DNA of 64,000 nucleotides from Halobacteriovorax vibrionivorans (GCF_003346865.1 NZ_QDKL01000002.1:310001-374000); one strand, 5' to 3'. Shown: positions 46,101 to 55,241, numbered from the stretch's first letter. The notes: generated by a model not told the origin, from the sequence alone. Made by a program: numbers and translations.

Positions 46101-48566
46101 TGTGTTAGTATCTGTATCTGTGTCTATATCAGTGACACAAGAAAAACTTGACCCATCTGAAGATAAGACTTGTCCTGCGCCACAAGTTGGAAGAGTTGTC
46201 TTTGCAAAAGACTCAACACTTGGATCTGTCTCAACTGAACTTGGAAGGCGTCCACTTCCATCAAGTTGTGGAATTTGTCCTGCACCTGTACCTGCATCAA
46301 CAGCAACTGTACCGGATGTTGTAATTGTTCCACCAGTTAAACCAGTTCCTGCTGTAATTGATGTAACAGTTCCAGCACCTGTCCCTGCAGTTGAGAGACA
46401 ATTTCCACCATCAATACAAATATCGTTTCCAGTTGTAACATAGAAGTTACCATTAGCAGTTACTGTAGTATCAGCAGCAATTGAAAACCTCTTACTTCCT
46501 GCTCCAAAAACTCCAGAGTAAATATTAAAGCTACCATCATTATCATGAACAATATGATGGTTTTCACCTGCGATATTATTCCCTAACATTAAAGCACCAT
46601 AACCACCAACGACAGCAGGATTACCAATATGAAGCTGCGTGGCCGGTGAAGTAACTCCAACTCCAACACTTCCAGAATTATAATAAATATCACTTCCAGT
46701 CGTCGTCCACTGGGACTCATTAATTGCACCAACTTGTGAAGTCACATAGGTTTTCATTGAAGACACAGATGCTGCTTGTGTCGTTTCACTACCTGCTGTT
46801 GAATTAACAACAGCGGCAGTTTGTGCACGCGTATTATTAAAATAGAGATTTGTAGCACCTTCTGCTACATCATCTGAGTTTGTAATAGTATTTCCTGCTA
46901 TCGCAGTTGCATGAGAATTTAATTGTGCCTGAATTTTCCCAAAGGCCTGAAGAACAGTGTCTGTTGCAAGGGCCGCCGAGGCGGTTGAAGTATCAAGACC
47001 CGTTAAGGCCACATCAAGTGCTGGATTATAGTTTATAATTGAGTCCGCAATTTTATCACCCGCTCCAACTTGAGCAATCTTGCCATTTGTTGTTCCCACA
47101 TCAACTGCAAGTGTTCCTGATGATGTAATTGTTCCACCAGTTAATCCAGTTCCTCCTGTTACTGATGTCACAGTTCCAGCATTTCCAGTTGGCCATGCAC
47201 CACGGCAATCGGTACCAATACATAATTCAGTACCCTTTACCTTTCCTGCAACTTCAAGTTTTTCAGTTGGAGTTGAAGTGCCAATACCAATATTCCCACC
47301 AGGAAGAATGGCCATTCGATGAGTTAATCCCTGCTCAGATATTCTAAATGATCCATCGGAAACGCGATGACCTAGTTCCCATCCATTATTGGCAACACTA
47401 TTTACGTTATTGATATGAATAGATGATTCAGTAGCATGATCACCCTCAAAATAAGCGATAATCCAATTAGAATCACTTACATGAAAAGCTGTGCTTGGAG
47501 CAATAACTCCAATCCCTACTCTTCCACTATTGTAATAAATATCACTTCCTGTTGTTATCCATTGAGAAGAAGTTATGGCCCCAGTCTGTGCCGTTACATA
47601 ATTTTTTACAGAATTAACTGATGGTGCAATCGTTGTTTGCGTTCCAGTCATATCATCAATTACTTTTGCATCCGCAATTGTTTGCGCTGTCGTATCAACA
47701 TAACTTTTTACAGCAAGCTCACTTGGGACCTGTGTTGCACTATCAAGAGTTCCCGAGTTATCAAGATCTGATGCTGGGATTTGAGCAACGTTTAAAACAT
47801 TAGGCAGGCCTACATAAGTCTTATCAATTGTTGGAGCATTAATTTTTGACCATGAGATATTGGCCGCTGAATTAATATCGGCATCCACAATTGAATCATC
47901 TGTTATCTCACTTGAGCCAACACTTGGTGCCGGATTAGAACCACTTGTTACGCGCCCGTAAGTATCTACTGTAACAGAAGTATAAGTTCCTGCCGTGCCA
48001 ACAGTTGCTTGTCCAATTGTTCCTGCATTATTTACAAGAGTTGAATCAATTGAAAGCGCTGCCGTTTGATTTATACAATCAAATTGAGATCCATTCTTAA
48101 TTAATATTTGGTTATCAGCACAACTAGCAACAAAGTCTAAACTTTGTGGTGTTACGGCCGCATCTGCAATAGATTCAGCGGTCACAGCGTAACTTGCAAG
48201 AGGTGTTGCTAGAATATTTTGATAATCAAATGTGATCGTATTTGTTGTATCGCGAACTTGTATTACAAGAGTTTCGCTCACAGGTGTATTTGCAATAAGG
48301 GTTGCAAGACTTGGAAAGTCTAACTCAACAGTGTAGATCCCATTTGAAAGAGGTACTGAATTAAGTGTTTGGGTTGCAAGTGAAGTTGCAAGATCGTTCG
48401 AATAATAGAGATCAAATTGAAGATTAGGTGTTCCAGAAATTGGAGTTCCATCTGCTTGAACTAGTCGACCAGAGTAACCAATTTTTGTCGCAAGAGTGTT
48501 TGAGCTAAATACTAAGCTTAAACAAAGTGCTAAAAAAAATGTCAATTTTCGACTTACGTGCAACAT
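43143..48566 (-). CDS. Giant fibre protein 2 with S74 chaperone and C1q-like domain
   Basis: This 1807-residue exported protein shares its signal peptide and the first 340 or so residues with fibre 1, then diverges. It has the same SQWTTTGSDIYYNSG and VGIGTSTP fibre modules. A jelly-roll region near residues 955-1090 (SYVEVSFSSGTQSG, AGNYLVIIHTVANG, HHYASITKNGSGVIGSW) resembles C1q/TNF-like heads and is a good candidate for a binding domain. The S74 domain contains Ser1663 in SDRRLKHDI and GFIAQEVQEAIPHAV, followed by a coiled coil and the tail YLCSKDP-APFC. Like fibre 1 it should trimerise and lose the chaperone by self-cleavage. A role in binding prey or surfaces is inferred from the architecture. 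Confidence 0.88.
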   Translation of the reverse strand: MLHVSRKLTFFLALCLSLVFSSNTLATKIGYSGRLVQADGTPISGTPNLQFDLYYSNDLATSLATQTLNSVPLSNGIYTVELDFPSLATLIANTPVSETLVIQVRDTTNTITFDYQNILATPLASYAVTAESIADAAVTPQSLDFVASCADNQILIKNGSQFDCINQTAALSIDSTLVNNAGTIGQATVGTAGTYTSVTVDTYGRVTSGSNPAPSVGSSEITDDSIVDADINSAANISWSKINAPTIDKTYVGLPNVLNVAQIPASDLDNSGTLDSATQVPSELAVKSYVDTTAQTIADAKVIDDMTGTQTTIAPSVNSVKNYVTAQTGAITSSQWITTGSDIYYNSGRVGIGVIAPSTAFHVSDSNWIIAYFEGDHATESSIHINNVNSVANNGWELGHRVSDGSFRISEQGLTHRMAILPGGNIGIGTSTPTEKLEVAGKVKGTELCIGTDCRGAWPTGNAGTVTSVTGGTGLTGGTITSSGTLAVDVGTTNGKIAQVGAGDKIADSIINYNPALDVALTGLDTSTASAALATDTVLQAFGKIQAQLNSHATAIAGNTITNSDDVAEGATNLYFNNTRAQTAAVVNSTAGSETTQAASVSSMKTYVTSQVGAINESQWTTTGSDIYYNSGSVGVGVTSPATQLHIGNPAVVGGYGALMLGNNIAGENHHIVHDNDGSFNIYSGVFGAGSKRFSIAADTTVTANGNFYVTTGNDICIDGGNCLSTAGTGAGTVTSITAGTGLTGGTITTSGTVAVDAGTGAGQIPQLDGSGRLPSSVETDPSVESFAKTTLPTCGAGQVLSSDGSSFSCVTDIDTDTDTNTTYTAGSGLTLSGTEFSIAAQAITDTQLAGLATSCANGEVLRTNGLGSFYCYDPLDLANNFYTSFGIGTTPDASAALDVSSTSKGFLPPRMTSVQRNAIASPAEGLVVYDTDIQGIYVYKGGAWRAVGDSVTGAGDAESYVEVSFSSGTQSGSGVINYTNESIDVNGEFDLSTDRFTPKQAGNYLVIIHTVANGMTTGGHHYASITKNGSGVIGSWTRSTSSSNADKNASAIVSMNGSTDYIEGRYSLSTGSVTNGTLRIIKLGGADNMGNHIASKNLDLATNKLVGNGGGTGLSIATDGAVTIDNDICIDGGNCLSSVLANESEIVTSNGANELVRLDGSGRIPAMDASQLTGMSTTQVSEGTNLYFTDTRAQTASVVNSTAGSETTQAASVSAMKNYVTTEIGGVNQSQWTTTGSDIYYNTGNVGLGITNPDGRLTISSTDQNLNFAADRDFPGTLQIHNPTTGVGVENNIVFSSNYTGSSTVINSSIASLQETTGSNADYGQASLIFRTSGNTVASLNSERMRIDGSGNVGIGTSTPTRKLSVAGSLGLEFTGTEYGYLGLQTSGPYTGLKLKSTAGNSLILASDDDDTKSLFLDTSGNVGIGTTSPGSTLHIAKNTGGRAAIIEDTGATSLTDSNPYLEFKGFNTNMGYVGFGSIGTDDIYLLNRLPSGKIQFGTNDQTGRMVIDEAGEVGIGTTSPSAPLHVKGGAGIMKLEATPTSDHVYLQLYADGDNPTTRSGWIGYGTSGTDVLSVTNEQGGQHISLAGTGSGYVGIGNKAPSNKLHVTGNIGATGWVGAGCEGSCSSDAYVINYADGRIRTYAGSGSACSKAGGSATFSCSSDRRLKHDIEDFNDGIETIMKLRPRTYVWNADQSEKLHYGFIAQEVQEAIPHAVTVDKEREDGEYLTLNQGEFTPYIINALQDLNNMIVANKEKYNLMSNGIESKVDENSRDIASLKEENEQIKAENQMLKDYLCSKDPQAPFCQ

Positions 48567-48690
48567 AATCCCCTGTTGTTACAGTGGCTTATCGACATCT
48601 TAACGCTCTTTAATTAGCAAACAAATATCAATGAGTTAACAAGGTTAACTTTTCCGATTCTCAAGAATACTGCCTTGTAAATGTGCGATT
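47520..48690. repeat. Long direct repeat (5' part and promoter of fibre gene 2)
   Basis: This is the partner of 41080-42235. The similarity continues through the promoter to GTAAATGTGCGATTTT, just short of the stop codon of the upstream gene. Recombination between the two would delete about 6.4 kb, including the secreted-protein gene, and leave one hybrid fibre gene. Confidence 0.85.
48602..48649 (-). promoter_or_regulatory. Promoter and candidate operator of fibre gene 2
   Basis: Leftward, TTGTTA (48642-48637) and TGCTAA (48619-48614) are 17 bases apart. The palindrome GTTAAC-AAG-GTTAAC lies at 48635-48649. Only one base of the -10 differs from the copy at fibre gene 1. Confidence 0.55.
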
Positions 48691-48691
48691 T

Positions 48692-50104
48692 TTAGTGAGT
48701 TAAAGTGTAGAGACCTTGCTTACTTGAAGTTGTTCCTTGGGTATTTGAAAGTTGACCAGAAGTAGCGGAATTAGGTACTGCCTGAAAGTGTCCAAAGCCA
48801 ACAAAACTTCCAAGTGTTCTTCGAACACCTGTTGTCACAGGAGTTGCTCCAGTGCCAGTAAAGTCAGCGATAGCGAAGTCTTTGACCACTACGTTTTGTA
48901 CCTGACAGCTTACCACCCCAAGAACACGATCTTCTAAAACTGTCACAATATGATTATCTCCAATAACAAGATTTGGCATATCAACAGTTTGTATAATTTG
49001 ATCTGTCACAGCAAGACCTGAAGTTGAAAAGTTCGTTTGAATAACTTGAGGTGACGGTGTTGCCGTCGCATAATCATTTAAAACCTCATTACATGTCCAA
49101 GGAGTCGCCGCAGTAAGCGGATCAAAGCTTTTAAAGTTTATCTGATGATAGTAATAGTCAGGCATTCCAAAGTCCGTTGATGCAGTCGTATTCTGTAATG
49201 GAACTTGAGTCGTTTGAGCATAAATCACATCATGAGATACACTTAGATCAGGACTTGTTGTATCAATTCGATAAAGTAAATCATCAACATCTGTTGTACT
49301 TGCTGATGCTTGTGCATAGTATGAGATTCCATAATCACCATCTGTAGGTAGATTAATTGGAGCTGTATATTGAATTGAAGGCGTACAAGAACTTCCTCCA
49401 GTATCTAAGCAATACCAAATCGTTGCGGACTCACTACAACTAATTGTCACACTAATAGGTGTAGCATAACTTCCCTCGGCCATATCATGCGAACATGTCA
49501 CTTCTGTCACTGCAACATCATTAGACGACGGTCCAGACGAACCAGGGTTCGGTATAGAAGGAGGTAAAGTTGGAGACGTAGGACTATCCGGACCAGGACT
49601 TACACAACGCTTACAGCCAGGGTTATTTGGGCTAGGATTACTTGGAGAATTTGGTTTTGACTCCGGTGTTGGTGACGGCTGTGAGTCTGGCGAAGGAACA
49701 AATGGAGGCGTACTTGCTTGAGAATTATTTCCATCAAAAAAGTTTCCTGAATTACTACTGCCTTCAATTTCTCTTGAATTATAAGCAGGGTCACGAGCCT
49801 CACGGGCGGGCCTTGAAGTATTGGCCCCAACACTAGTTCTTGATCGATCCTTTCGATTATCTCTCTTCGTTTGTATTTCATCTGAGAAATTTGCCAGGCC
49901 ACGATTTCCGCGCCCTGATGAGTTGGACATATCATTTTCGTTATTTTGGTCTTCAAGATTTTTAACTTGTTGTTCATCAATTTGAGAAATATTATCTTTG
50001 TTTTCATCTGAAGAAGGAGCAATGAAAGTAAGATAAGAAAATAGGCTGGCCAGAGTAACTCCACCAACAACATTTCTTAATAAGGACTTAAATTCATTTG
50101 TCAT
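48692..50104 (-). CDS. Membrane-anchored protein with Pro/Ser-rich stalk and chitobiase-like domain
   Basis: This 470-residue protein has one N-terminal membrane helix (about residues 9-29), a charged, Asn-rich region, a Pro/Ser/Asn stalk (about 130-195, with CKRC), and a beta-sandwich region near 200-290 (EGSYATPISVTISCSESATIWYCLD) that resembles the CHB_HEX_C-type domain seen in surface proteins and hydrolases. The last 180 residues are not familiar. It probably stands on the outside of the inner membrane or on the cell surface. It lies just upstream of fibre gene 2 on the same strand with no terminator between, so some transcripts may cover both. Confidence 0.75.
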   Translation of the reverse strand: MTNEFKSLLRNVVGGVTLASLFSYLTFIAPSSDENKDNISQIDEQQVKNLEDQNNENDMSNSSGRGNRGLANFSDEIQTKRDNRKDRSRTSVGANTSRPAREARDPAYNSREIEGSSNSGNFFDGNNSQASTPPFVPSPDSQPSPTPESKPNSPSNPSPNNPGCKRCVSPGPDSPTSPTLPPSIPNPGSSGPSSNDVAVTEVTCSHDMAEGSYATPISVTISCSESATIWYCLDTGGSSCTPSIQYTAPINLPTDGDYGISYYAQASASTTDVDDLLYRIDTTSPDLSVSHDVIYAQTTQVPLQNTTASTDFGMPDYYYHQINFKSFDPLTAATPWTCNEVLNDYATATPSPQVIQTNFSTSGLAVTDQIIQTVDMPNLVIGDNHIVTVLEDRVLGVVSCQVQNVVVKDFAIADFTGTGATPVTTGVRRTLGSFVGFGHFQAVPNSATSGQLSNTQGTTSSKQGLYTLTH

Positions 50105-50210
50105 AATTCAAAACGCTCCAAAACCGCAATATCACACTATTTCTATCGGTTAATTTTATTGTAATCTTTAATTTAAAGCGAAGTGTTATCTATCGTACTG
50201 AAATGACATA

Positions 50211-50241
50211 AAAATAAAAAGGCACAGCCTAAAGCTGTGCC
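50211..50241 (-). terminator. Intrinsic terminator of the BCCT transporter gene
   Basis: Leftward, GGCACAGC (50241-50234) pairs with GCTGTGCC (50228-50221) around a five-base loop, followed by a T-rich tract at 50220-50211. It ends the transporter transcript 30 bases after the stop codon. Confidence 0.92.
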
Positions 50242-50270
50242 CATGATTTATGCCATATAAGTAATTAGAA

Positions 50271-52277
50271 CTAAACGAGTTCTGAATTAGTTAAGTGTAG
50301 GAATTGATAATGCTTCTCGTATTGGTTTACTGCATCCGCAACAATTTGCTCTTTTGAGTAACCAAAGACATCATATTCCTGGCCTCCACTTAATAGGAAG
50401 ACTTCTGCACGGTAATACTTTTCTTGATCACCTGGTGCATATTCTGGAACTTGGAATGTTCTTAAATAAACTTCGTATTTGAAATCATCAAAGCCTTCTT
50501 TTTCTATCACTAAAGAAATTGAGTCGTCTTTTCCATGGCGAATTTTTGCATCCAGGCCATTTTTAACAAACTCTTCTTGTAATTCAATGAGTCCTGGCTC
50601 GACTACTTCTGTTAAGAACTTATCGGCTTCCTTAAATTTTGGATGCCTAAAGAGAGCATTAAGTCGCTCTCGCCACGTCATACTCGCCTGTTCATATTGA
50701 ATAGAGCTATTATGATTCCTTACTTGATTTCTAAGCATATAATCATCTTGTAGGGATCGTACTAGACAATAGACGGCCAAGAGAATCAAGAAGATCATAG
50801 GAAAGGCCGAAGCAATCGTCATCGTCTGTAGTGCCTCTAGACCACCAGAATGTAAAAGTACGGCAGCAACCACACCTTCTGTCACGGCCCAAAAGATTCT
50901 TTGCCACACAGGAGGATGCTGACTTCCACCAGAAGCAAGGGTGTCAATAACAAGAGATCCCGAGTCAGATGAACTAACAAAGAATGTAATAACAAGAATT
51001 ACACCAAGAACTGAAAGAGCTGCTGACATTGGAAAGAATTCAAAAAATCTAAAAAGTGCAACTGGTACATTTGAACTTACTGCTTGAACAAACTCTCCAG
51101 ACTTATCTTTTAGAGCAATACTAATTGCAGAGTTTCCAAAGACAGTCATCCAAAGAAATGTAAACCCAGAAGGAACAAAGAGAACACCAATTAAGAATTC
51201 GCGAATTGTTCTACCTCTTGAAATACGAGCGATAAACATCCCGACAAACGGTGACCATGAAATCCACCAACCCCAATATAGAAGTGTCCATCCACCGATC
51301 CACTCTTCTTTCTTATCATAAGCGTAGAGATTAAAAGTTTTATAGATAATATCAGAAAGGTAGGCTCCACTATTTTGAACATATTGTTGAAAAAGGTGTA
51401 CCGTATCTCCTAAGAGCATTACTGAGACTAAGAGAATAGCCGCTACAGCTAAGTTGATATTTGATAACTTCTTAATTCCACCATCAAGCCCTAAAACAAC
51501 CGAGATTGTTGCAAAGCCAGTAATTATAGCAATTAGAATAACCTGAATTGTTTCTGATTGAGGAATTCCTGTCAGATAACTAAGACCTGCATTTACTTGT
51601 GCAACCCCAAAACCTAATGAAGTAGCAACACCAAACATCGTTCCAATAACTGCAAACGTATCTACCATATCCCCTAAAGGGCCATGAATCTTATCTCCTA
51701 AGATTGGAAAGAATGCAGATCTTGGAAGTAGCGGAAGACCTTTTCGATAGCAAAAATAAGCGAGACAAACTGCTAACATTGCATACATTGCCCAAGCATG
51801 AAGTCCCCAGTGAAAGAAGGTAATCTTCATGGCCTCTCTGGCACTTTCTATAGTCTGTGGATCACCAACCGGTGGAGATGAAAAGTGCATAATCGGCTCA
51901 GCAACTCCAAAGAAGAGAAGTCCAATCCCCATCCCAGCAGAAAAGAGCATGGCAAACCACGAGATATTAGTATAAGACGGTTCTGAATGGTCAGGACCTA
52001 ATTTAATATCTCCTAACCTACTTACCATTAGCCAGATTGCTGTAAATAACATTGCCCCCATTGCAAGTACATATACCCAACTAGTCTTGGCAATCAGCCA
52101 GCCCTGAATTCCCTTAAAGAACTCACTTAACTGTGTAGGCCATATTGAGCCAATCGCAGTAATGACGAGGATAAAAAATGCGGAGGAAAAAAACACATTT
52201 TTGTTAATAGTAGATTCTTTATTGATAACAAACTCCCTTTTAATCAGACCCGTTTCGGGACCGACACAAATTAACAT
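50271..52277 (-). CDS. betT: BCCT-family choline/betaine transporter (BetT-like)
   Basis: This 668-residue protein has 12 membrane helices of the betaine-choline-carnitine transporter family, with SWFAMLFSAGMGIGLLFFGVAEP near residue 108 and WGWWISWSPFVGMFIARISRGRTIREF near 335 (named by pattern). The long cytoplasmic tail of about 150 residues is like that of E. coli BetT, so choline or glycine betaine uptake for osmoprotection is likely. The start is unclear: the ATG at 52277 has no ribosome site, while AGGGAG lies further in, before a codon that is not a normal start. No betaine-synthesis genes are nearby. Confidence 0.88.
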   Translation of the reverse strand: MLICVGPETGLIKREFVINKESTINKNVFFSSAFFILVITAIGSIWPTQLSEFFKGIQGWLIAKTSWVYVLAMGAMLFTAIWLMVSRLGDIKLGPDHSEPSYTNISWFAMLFSAGMGIGLLFFGVAEPIMHFSSPPVGDPQTIESAREAMKITFFHWGLHAWAMYAMLAVCLAYFCYRKGLPLLPRSAFFPILGDKIHGPLGDMVDTFAVIGTMFGVATSLGFGVAQVNAGLSYLTGIPQSETIQVILIAIITGFATISVVLGLDGGIKKLSNINLAVAAILLVSVMLLGDTVHLFQQYVQNSGAYLSDIIYKTFNLYAYDKKEEWIGGWTLLYWGWWISWSPFVGMFIARISRGRTIREFLIGVLFVPSGFTFLWMTVFGNSAISIALKDKSGEFVQAVSSNVPVALFRFFEFFPMSAALSVLGVILVITFFVSSSDSGSLVIDTLASGGSQHPPVWQRIFWAVTEGVVAAVLLHSGGLEALQTMTIASAFPMIFLILLAVYCLVRSLQDDYMLRNQVRNHNSSIQYEQASMTWRERLNALFRHPKFKEADKFLTEVVEPGLIELQEEFVKNGLDAKIRHGKDDSISLVIEKEGFDDFKYEVYLRTFQVPEYAPGDQEKYYRAEVFLLSGGQEYDVFGYSKEQIVADAVNQYEKHYQFLHLTNSELV

Positions 52278-52458
52278 ATAAAAACCAATGCCAACTTATC
52301 GGAAGCTTGCTCTTAAATTTTAGGTACTTATATATTATTTACTCCCAAGGGCCTTAGAATTCACTCACTTGGCCAATAGCAACCAGTTAGAGCGTATAAA
52401 ATCTTCTTCTGCGTTCATTTTCATTGAGAAAAATTCTGCGATCTGACATAAAGAAGCT

Positions 52459-53562
52459 ATGTTTAAAAAGATCTTCCCCACTCTAATGTTTACGCTATTA
52501 ACATTTAATTCTTATGCTCTACAAGAATATGCCGCTCCTTTTAGTAGCGTTAATTCTGCAAAATGTTTACAAGAGATGCCAACCCTCCTTGAGATATCAA
52601 AATTTTCAAATAATTTTCTTCATCGAGGAAATAAAGAAGTAGCGATTAATGGCTTTAAGTTTAGAAATGAATCAGAGACTTCATCTCGCCTATTTCGATC
52701 TTTAACAAGAAGCTATGTCTTAAAAAAACTAGATAAACATGAAGACTTTTCTCATTTAATTAAAGCAGCAAAGAATTGCGACAGTATACGTTGTGCTTTA
52801 AATGAATTATTCAAGGGACAAGAAATGGTTTATAAAACCATTTATCTCTCTGAAAAGTATGGCCTTAATACTTCACCATATCGAAATAACGATGCAGCAC
52901 TTTTAAACCTGAAACAAATGAATGCTATCTTAAAAGGCATAAACTTAATTCCATCTCACTTTCCAAGATTATGGAAGAGTAAAAGACTTGTTCGTCACAT
53001 AAAAGAAGACATCGGCTATGGCCATGTTGGGATGATATTTGCAAACGCTTCCATCGAACTATACACCCCTTGGGATCGTGAACTCGATAAAGATGGAAAG
53101 GCATATACCCTATTTCATGAAATTGGCCATAACTTAGCCTACTTCTACAATCTTAATTATTCTTCATTTTGGTGGGATATGTCTGGTTGGATCGATCACC
53201 CAATGGGATGGCGCTATAATCGTGACGAAATGGTTTCAACATATGGCCAAACAAATCCAGGCGAAGATGCAGCAGAAAGTATTGCGGCCTACCGTCTAAA
53301 TCCAATAAATCTCAAAAGAGTATCACCAAAGAAGTATGCTTTTATAAGAGACTATATTTATCTTGGGCAAGAATATCTAAGCAGTAGCTCGTGTGGCCAT
53401 ACTCCAGTTAAGGACTACCTTAACAAGGTAATAAATAAAGCATCGAAGAATTGTAGCGAGACGAGCTGCGTAATAAAAAATATCAGACAATCAATAACAA
53501 AAGACAATCGTTTTCCACTCTTTAATAAGGCCAAAGACGACTTTTTTGAGGTATTTCTCTAG
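52459..53562 (+). CDS. Secreted zinc metallopeptidase-like protein
   Basis: This 367-residue protein has a signal peptide (MFKKIFPTLMFTLLTFNSYA). The zincin motif HEIGH is at residues 220-224, with a candidate third ligand Glu in the GEDAAES segment near 268-274, so a zinc peptidase fold is likely. Several cysteines could form disulfides. The substrate is unknown; a secreted protease would fit a predator or scavenger. The gene stands alone, divergent from the BCCT gene, with only a weak ribosome site. I cannot place it in a named peptidase family. Confidence 0.75.
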   Translation: MFKKIFPTLMFTLLTFNSYALQEYAAPFSSVNSAKCLQEMPTLLEISKFSNNFLHRGNKEVAINGFKFRNESETSSRLFRSLTRSYVLKKLDKHEDFSHLIKAAKNCDSIRCALNELFKGQEMVYKTIYLSEKYGLNTSPYRNNDAALLNLKQMNAILKGINLIPSHFPRLWKSKRLVRHIKEDIGYGHVGMIFANASIELYTPWDRELDKDGKAYTLFHEIGHNLAYFYNLNYSSFWWDMSGWIDHPMGWRYNRDEMVSTYGQTNPGEDAAESIAAYRLNPINLKRVSPKKYAFIRDYIYLGQEYLSSSSCGHTPVKDYLNKVINKASKNCSETSCVIKNIRQSITKDNRFPLFNKAKDDFFEVFL

Positions 53563-53671
53563 TGATAGGAATTGTAAGACATTTTCCTCACTTAAAAGCT
53601 GCCAGAAACTTTAATAATGGTTCACTAAGAATATATAATTACTCAATTGTATTAAATCTTAGGGAAACATT

Positions 53672-55240
53672 ATGAGAAAGTATATTTTAATTACTTTTCT
53701 TCTACAATTATCTGCGTTTGCAAATATTTGTTTTAGTTTAAATTTACCAGAATCAAAAGAATACACTTATGAACCAGATGTCGTCATTTCAACTTTTGAT
53801 AATATAGAACTTCACGGAAATCTCTTAACACCAAAGAATAAGCAAGGTCCATTTCCAACAATTATTTTTCCAAATAGTTGGACGATAGAAGAACATGAGT
53901 ACATGGCCCAAGCAATCCGCCTTGCCAAAGAAGGCTTTCAAGTTTTTAGTTACAGTACACGTGGCTGGGGATGCTCTGGCGGATATATCAATGTGGCCGG
54001 AGAAAATGATTTAAAAGATCTAAAGACTATTATCGATTGGCTTGAAGACGAAACTCCAGCTCAAAGAAGTAATTTTGGTATGGCCGGAATCTCTTATGGT
54101 GGAGGACTCTCTCTAATGGGACTAGCTAGGGAATATCGTATCAAGACGGCCTTTGCCATGAGCTCATGGACTGACTTAAAGGAGTCACTTTACGCTCAAA
54201 ATACACCTCGACTCTTTTGGACAAAGTTCTTAGTAAACTCAGGAAAGCTACTTGGAAATCTCGATCCAAGAATTCCAGAATTATTAGATGAAGTTTTAGA
54301 AGGAAATGAAGAAGGTTTTAAAAAGTGGGTTCAAAATCGAAGCCTCAATGACAACCTTGGTATGATTAATCTTTTAAGAAAGCCTGTCTACTTTGCTAAT
54401 AACTTTAGTGATAATCTTTTTCAGCCAAATGCCCTTATTAAAACATTTCACAAACTAAGAGGACCTAAGGTCTTAGACCTAAGCCAAGGCTCACATGCAA
54501 CAGCAGAGCTGCCTGGCCTCTTTGGATTACAAAATTATGTCTTTGATAAAATGAGTTCATGGTTTAAGTATTGGTTACAAAATGACAAGACTGCAAAAGA
54601 CTTTGAGTTAGGAAAGATTGTTGTTCAACCAAGTGTCTATAAAGAAAGAGAGATTCAATCTTATTATCAGGTACCAAAGAGACTTTATCTTCATCCAAGA
54701 AGAATTACTCGAGGTGGCCTCTCGCCTTTTCCATATCTCTTACCTGCTCAAAGCGATAGCTTTATGGCAGGACTTGATACAGGAGCCAGCACAGGAGTTC
54801 CATTCCTTTCGGCCATATTAGACGCTCACTTTGAAGTGCCCACGATAAAGTATCCAAAATTAAATAACTTAATAAATAGTATAAGATATCAAACTGATCG
54901 CTTCGAAGAAGGCCTTAAATTAAGAGGAATCCCGCGCTTAAAACTAAATGTAGAAGTTAGTTCTACTCCTTATCAACTCATCGCCTATATTTACGATGTA
55001 TCACCGACAGGAATAGCAAAGCTAATAACTCATGGTGCATATACTGGTAAATCACCACAAGAGAGAATTAATATCGAATTAGTTGCTACGGCCTATGATA
55101 TTGAAGCAGGTCATCGCCTGGCCATTATCATCGACACTCAGGATCCTCTTTATGAAGAACCTAATAATAAGCTTTATAAAGTTAATTTAAACTTTGATTT
55201 CAAATCACAATCTTATTTAGAAATAAAAGGTTGGAAATAA
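53672..55240 (+). CDS. Secreted CocE/S15-type alpha/beta hydrolase
   Basis: This 522-residue protein has a signal peptide and an alpha/beta-hydrolase domain with the nucleophile Ser141 in AGISYGGG, preceded by the STRGWGCSGG stretch typical of CocE/NonD and X-Pro dipeptidyl-peptidase (S15) relatives. The C-terminal 150 residues (RLKLNVEVSSTPYQLIAYIYDV, AGHRLAIIID) match the beta-sandwich domain of that group. It probably hydrolyses an ester or peptide outside the inner membrane. It follows the zincin gene by 109 bases on the same strand, and both are candidate secreted degradative enzymes. Confidence 0.85.
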   Translation: MRKYILITFLLQLSAFANICFSLNLPESKEYTYEPDVVISTFDNIELHGNLLTPKNKQGPFPTIIFPNSWTIEEHEYMAQAIRLAKEGFQVFSYSTRGWGCSGGYINVAGENDLKDLKTIIDWLEDETPAQRSNFGMAGISYGGGLSLMGLAREYRIKTAFAMSSWTDLKESLYAQNTPRLFWTKFLVNSGKLLGNLDPRIPELLDEVLEGNEEGFKKWVQNRSLNDNLGMINLLRKPVYFANNFSDNLFQPNALIKTFHKLRGPKVLDLSQGSHATAELPGLFGLQNYVFDKMSSWFKYWLQNDKTAKDFELGKIVVQPSVYKEREIQSYYQVPKRLYLHPRRITRGGLSPFPYLLPAQSDSFMAGLDTGASTGVPFLSAILDAHFEVPTIKYPKLNNLINSIRYQTDRFEEGLKLRGIPRLKLNVEVSSTPYQLIAYIYDVSPTGIAKLITHGAYTGKSPQERINIELVATAYDIEAGHRLAIIIDTQDPLYEEPNNKLYKVNLNFDFKSQSYLEIKGWK

Positions 55241-55241
55241 G

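Noticed and set aside
36357..50104. A prophage carrying tail fibres
   Set aside because: No capsid, portal, terminase, integrase or lysis gene is present, and the fibres carry secretion signals.
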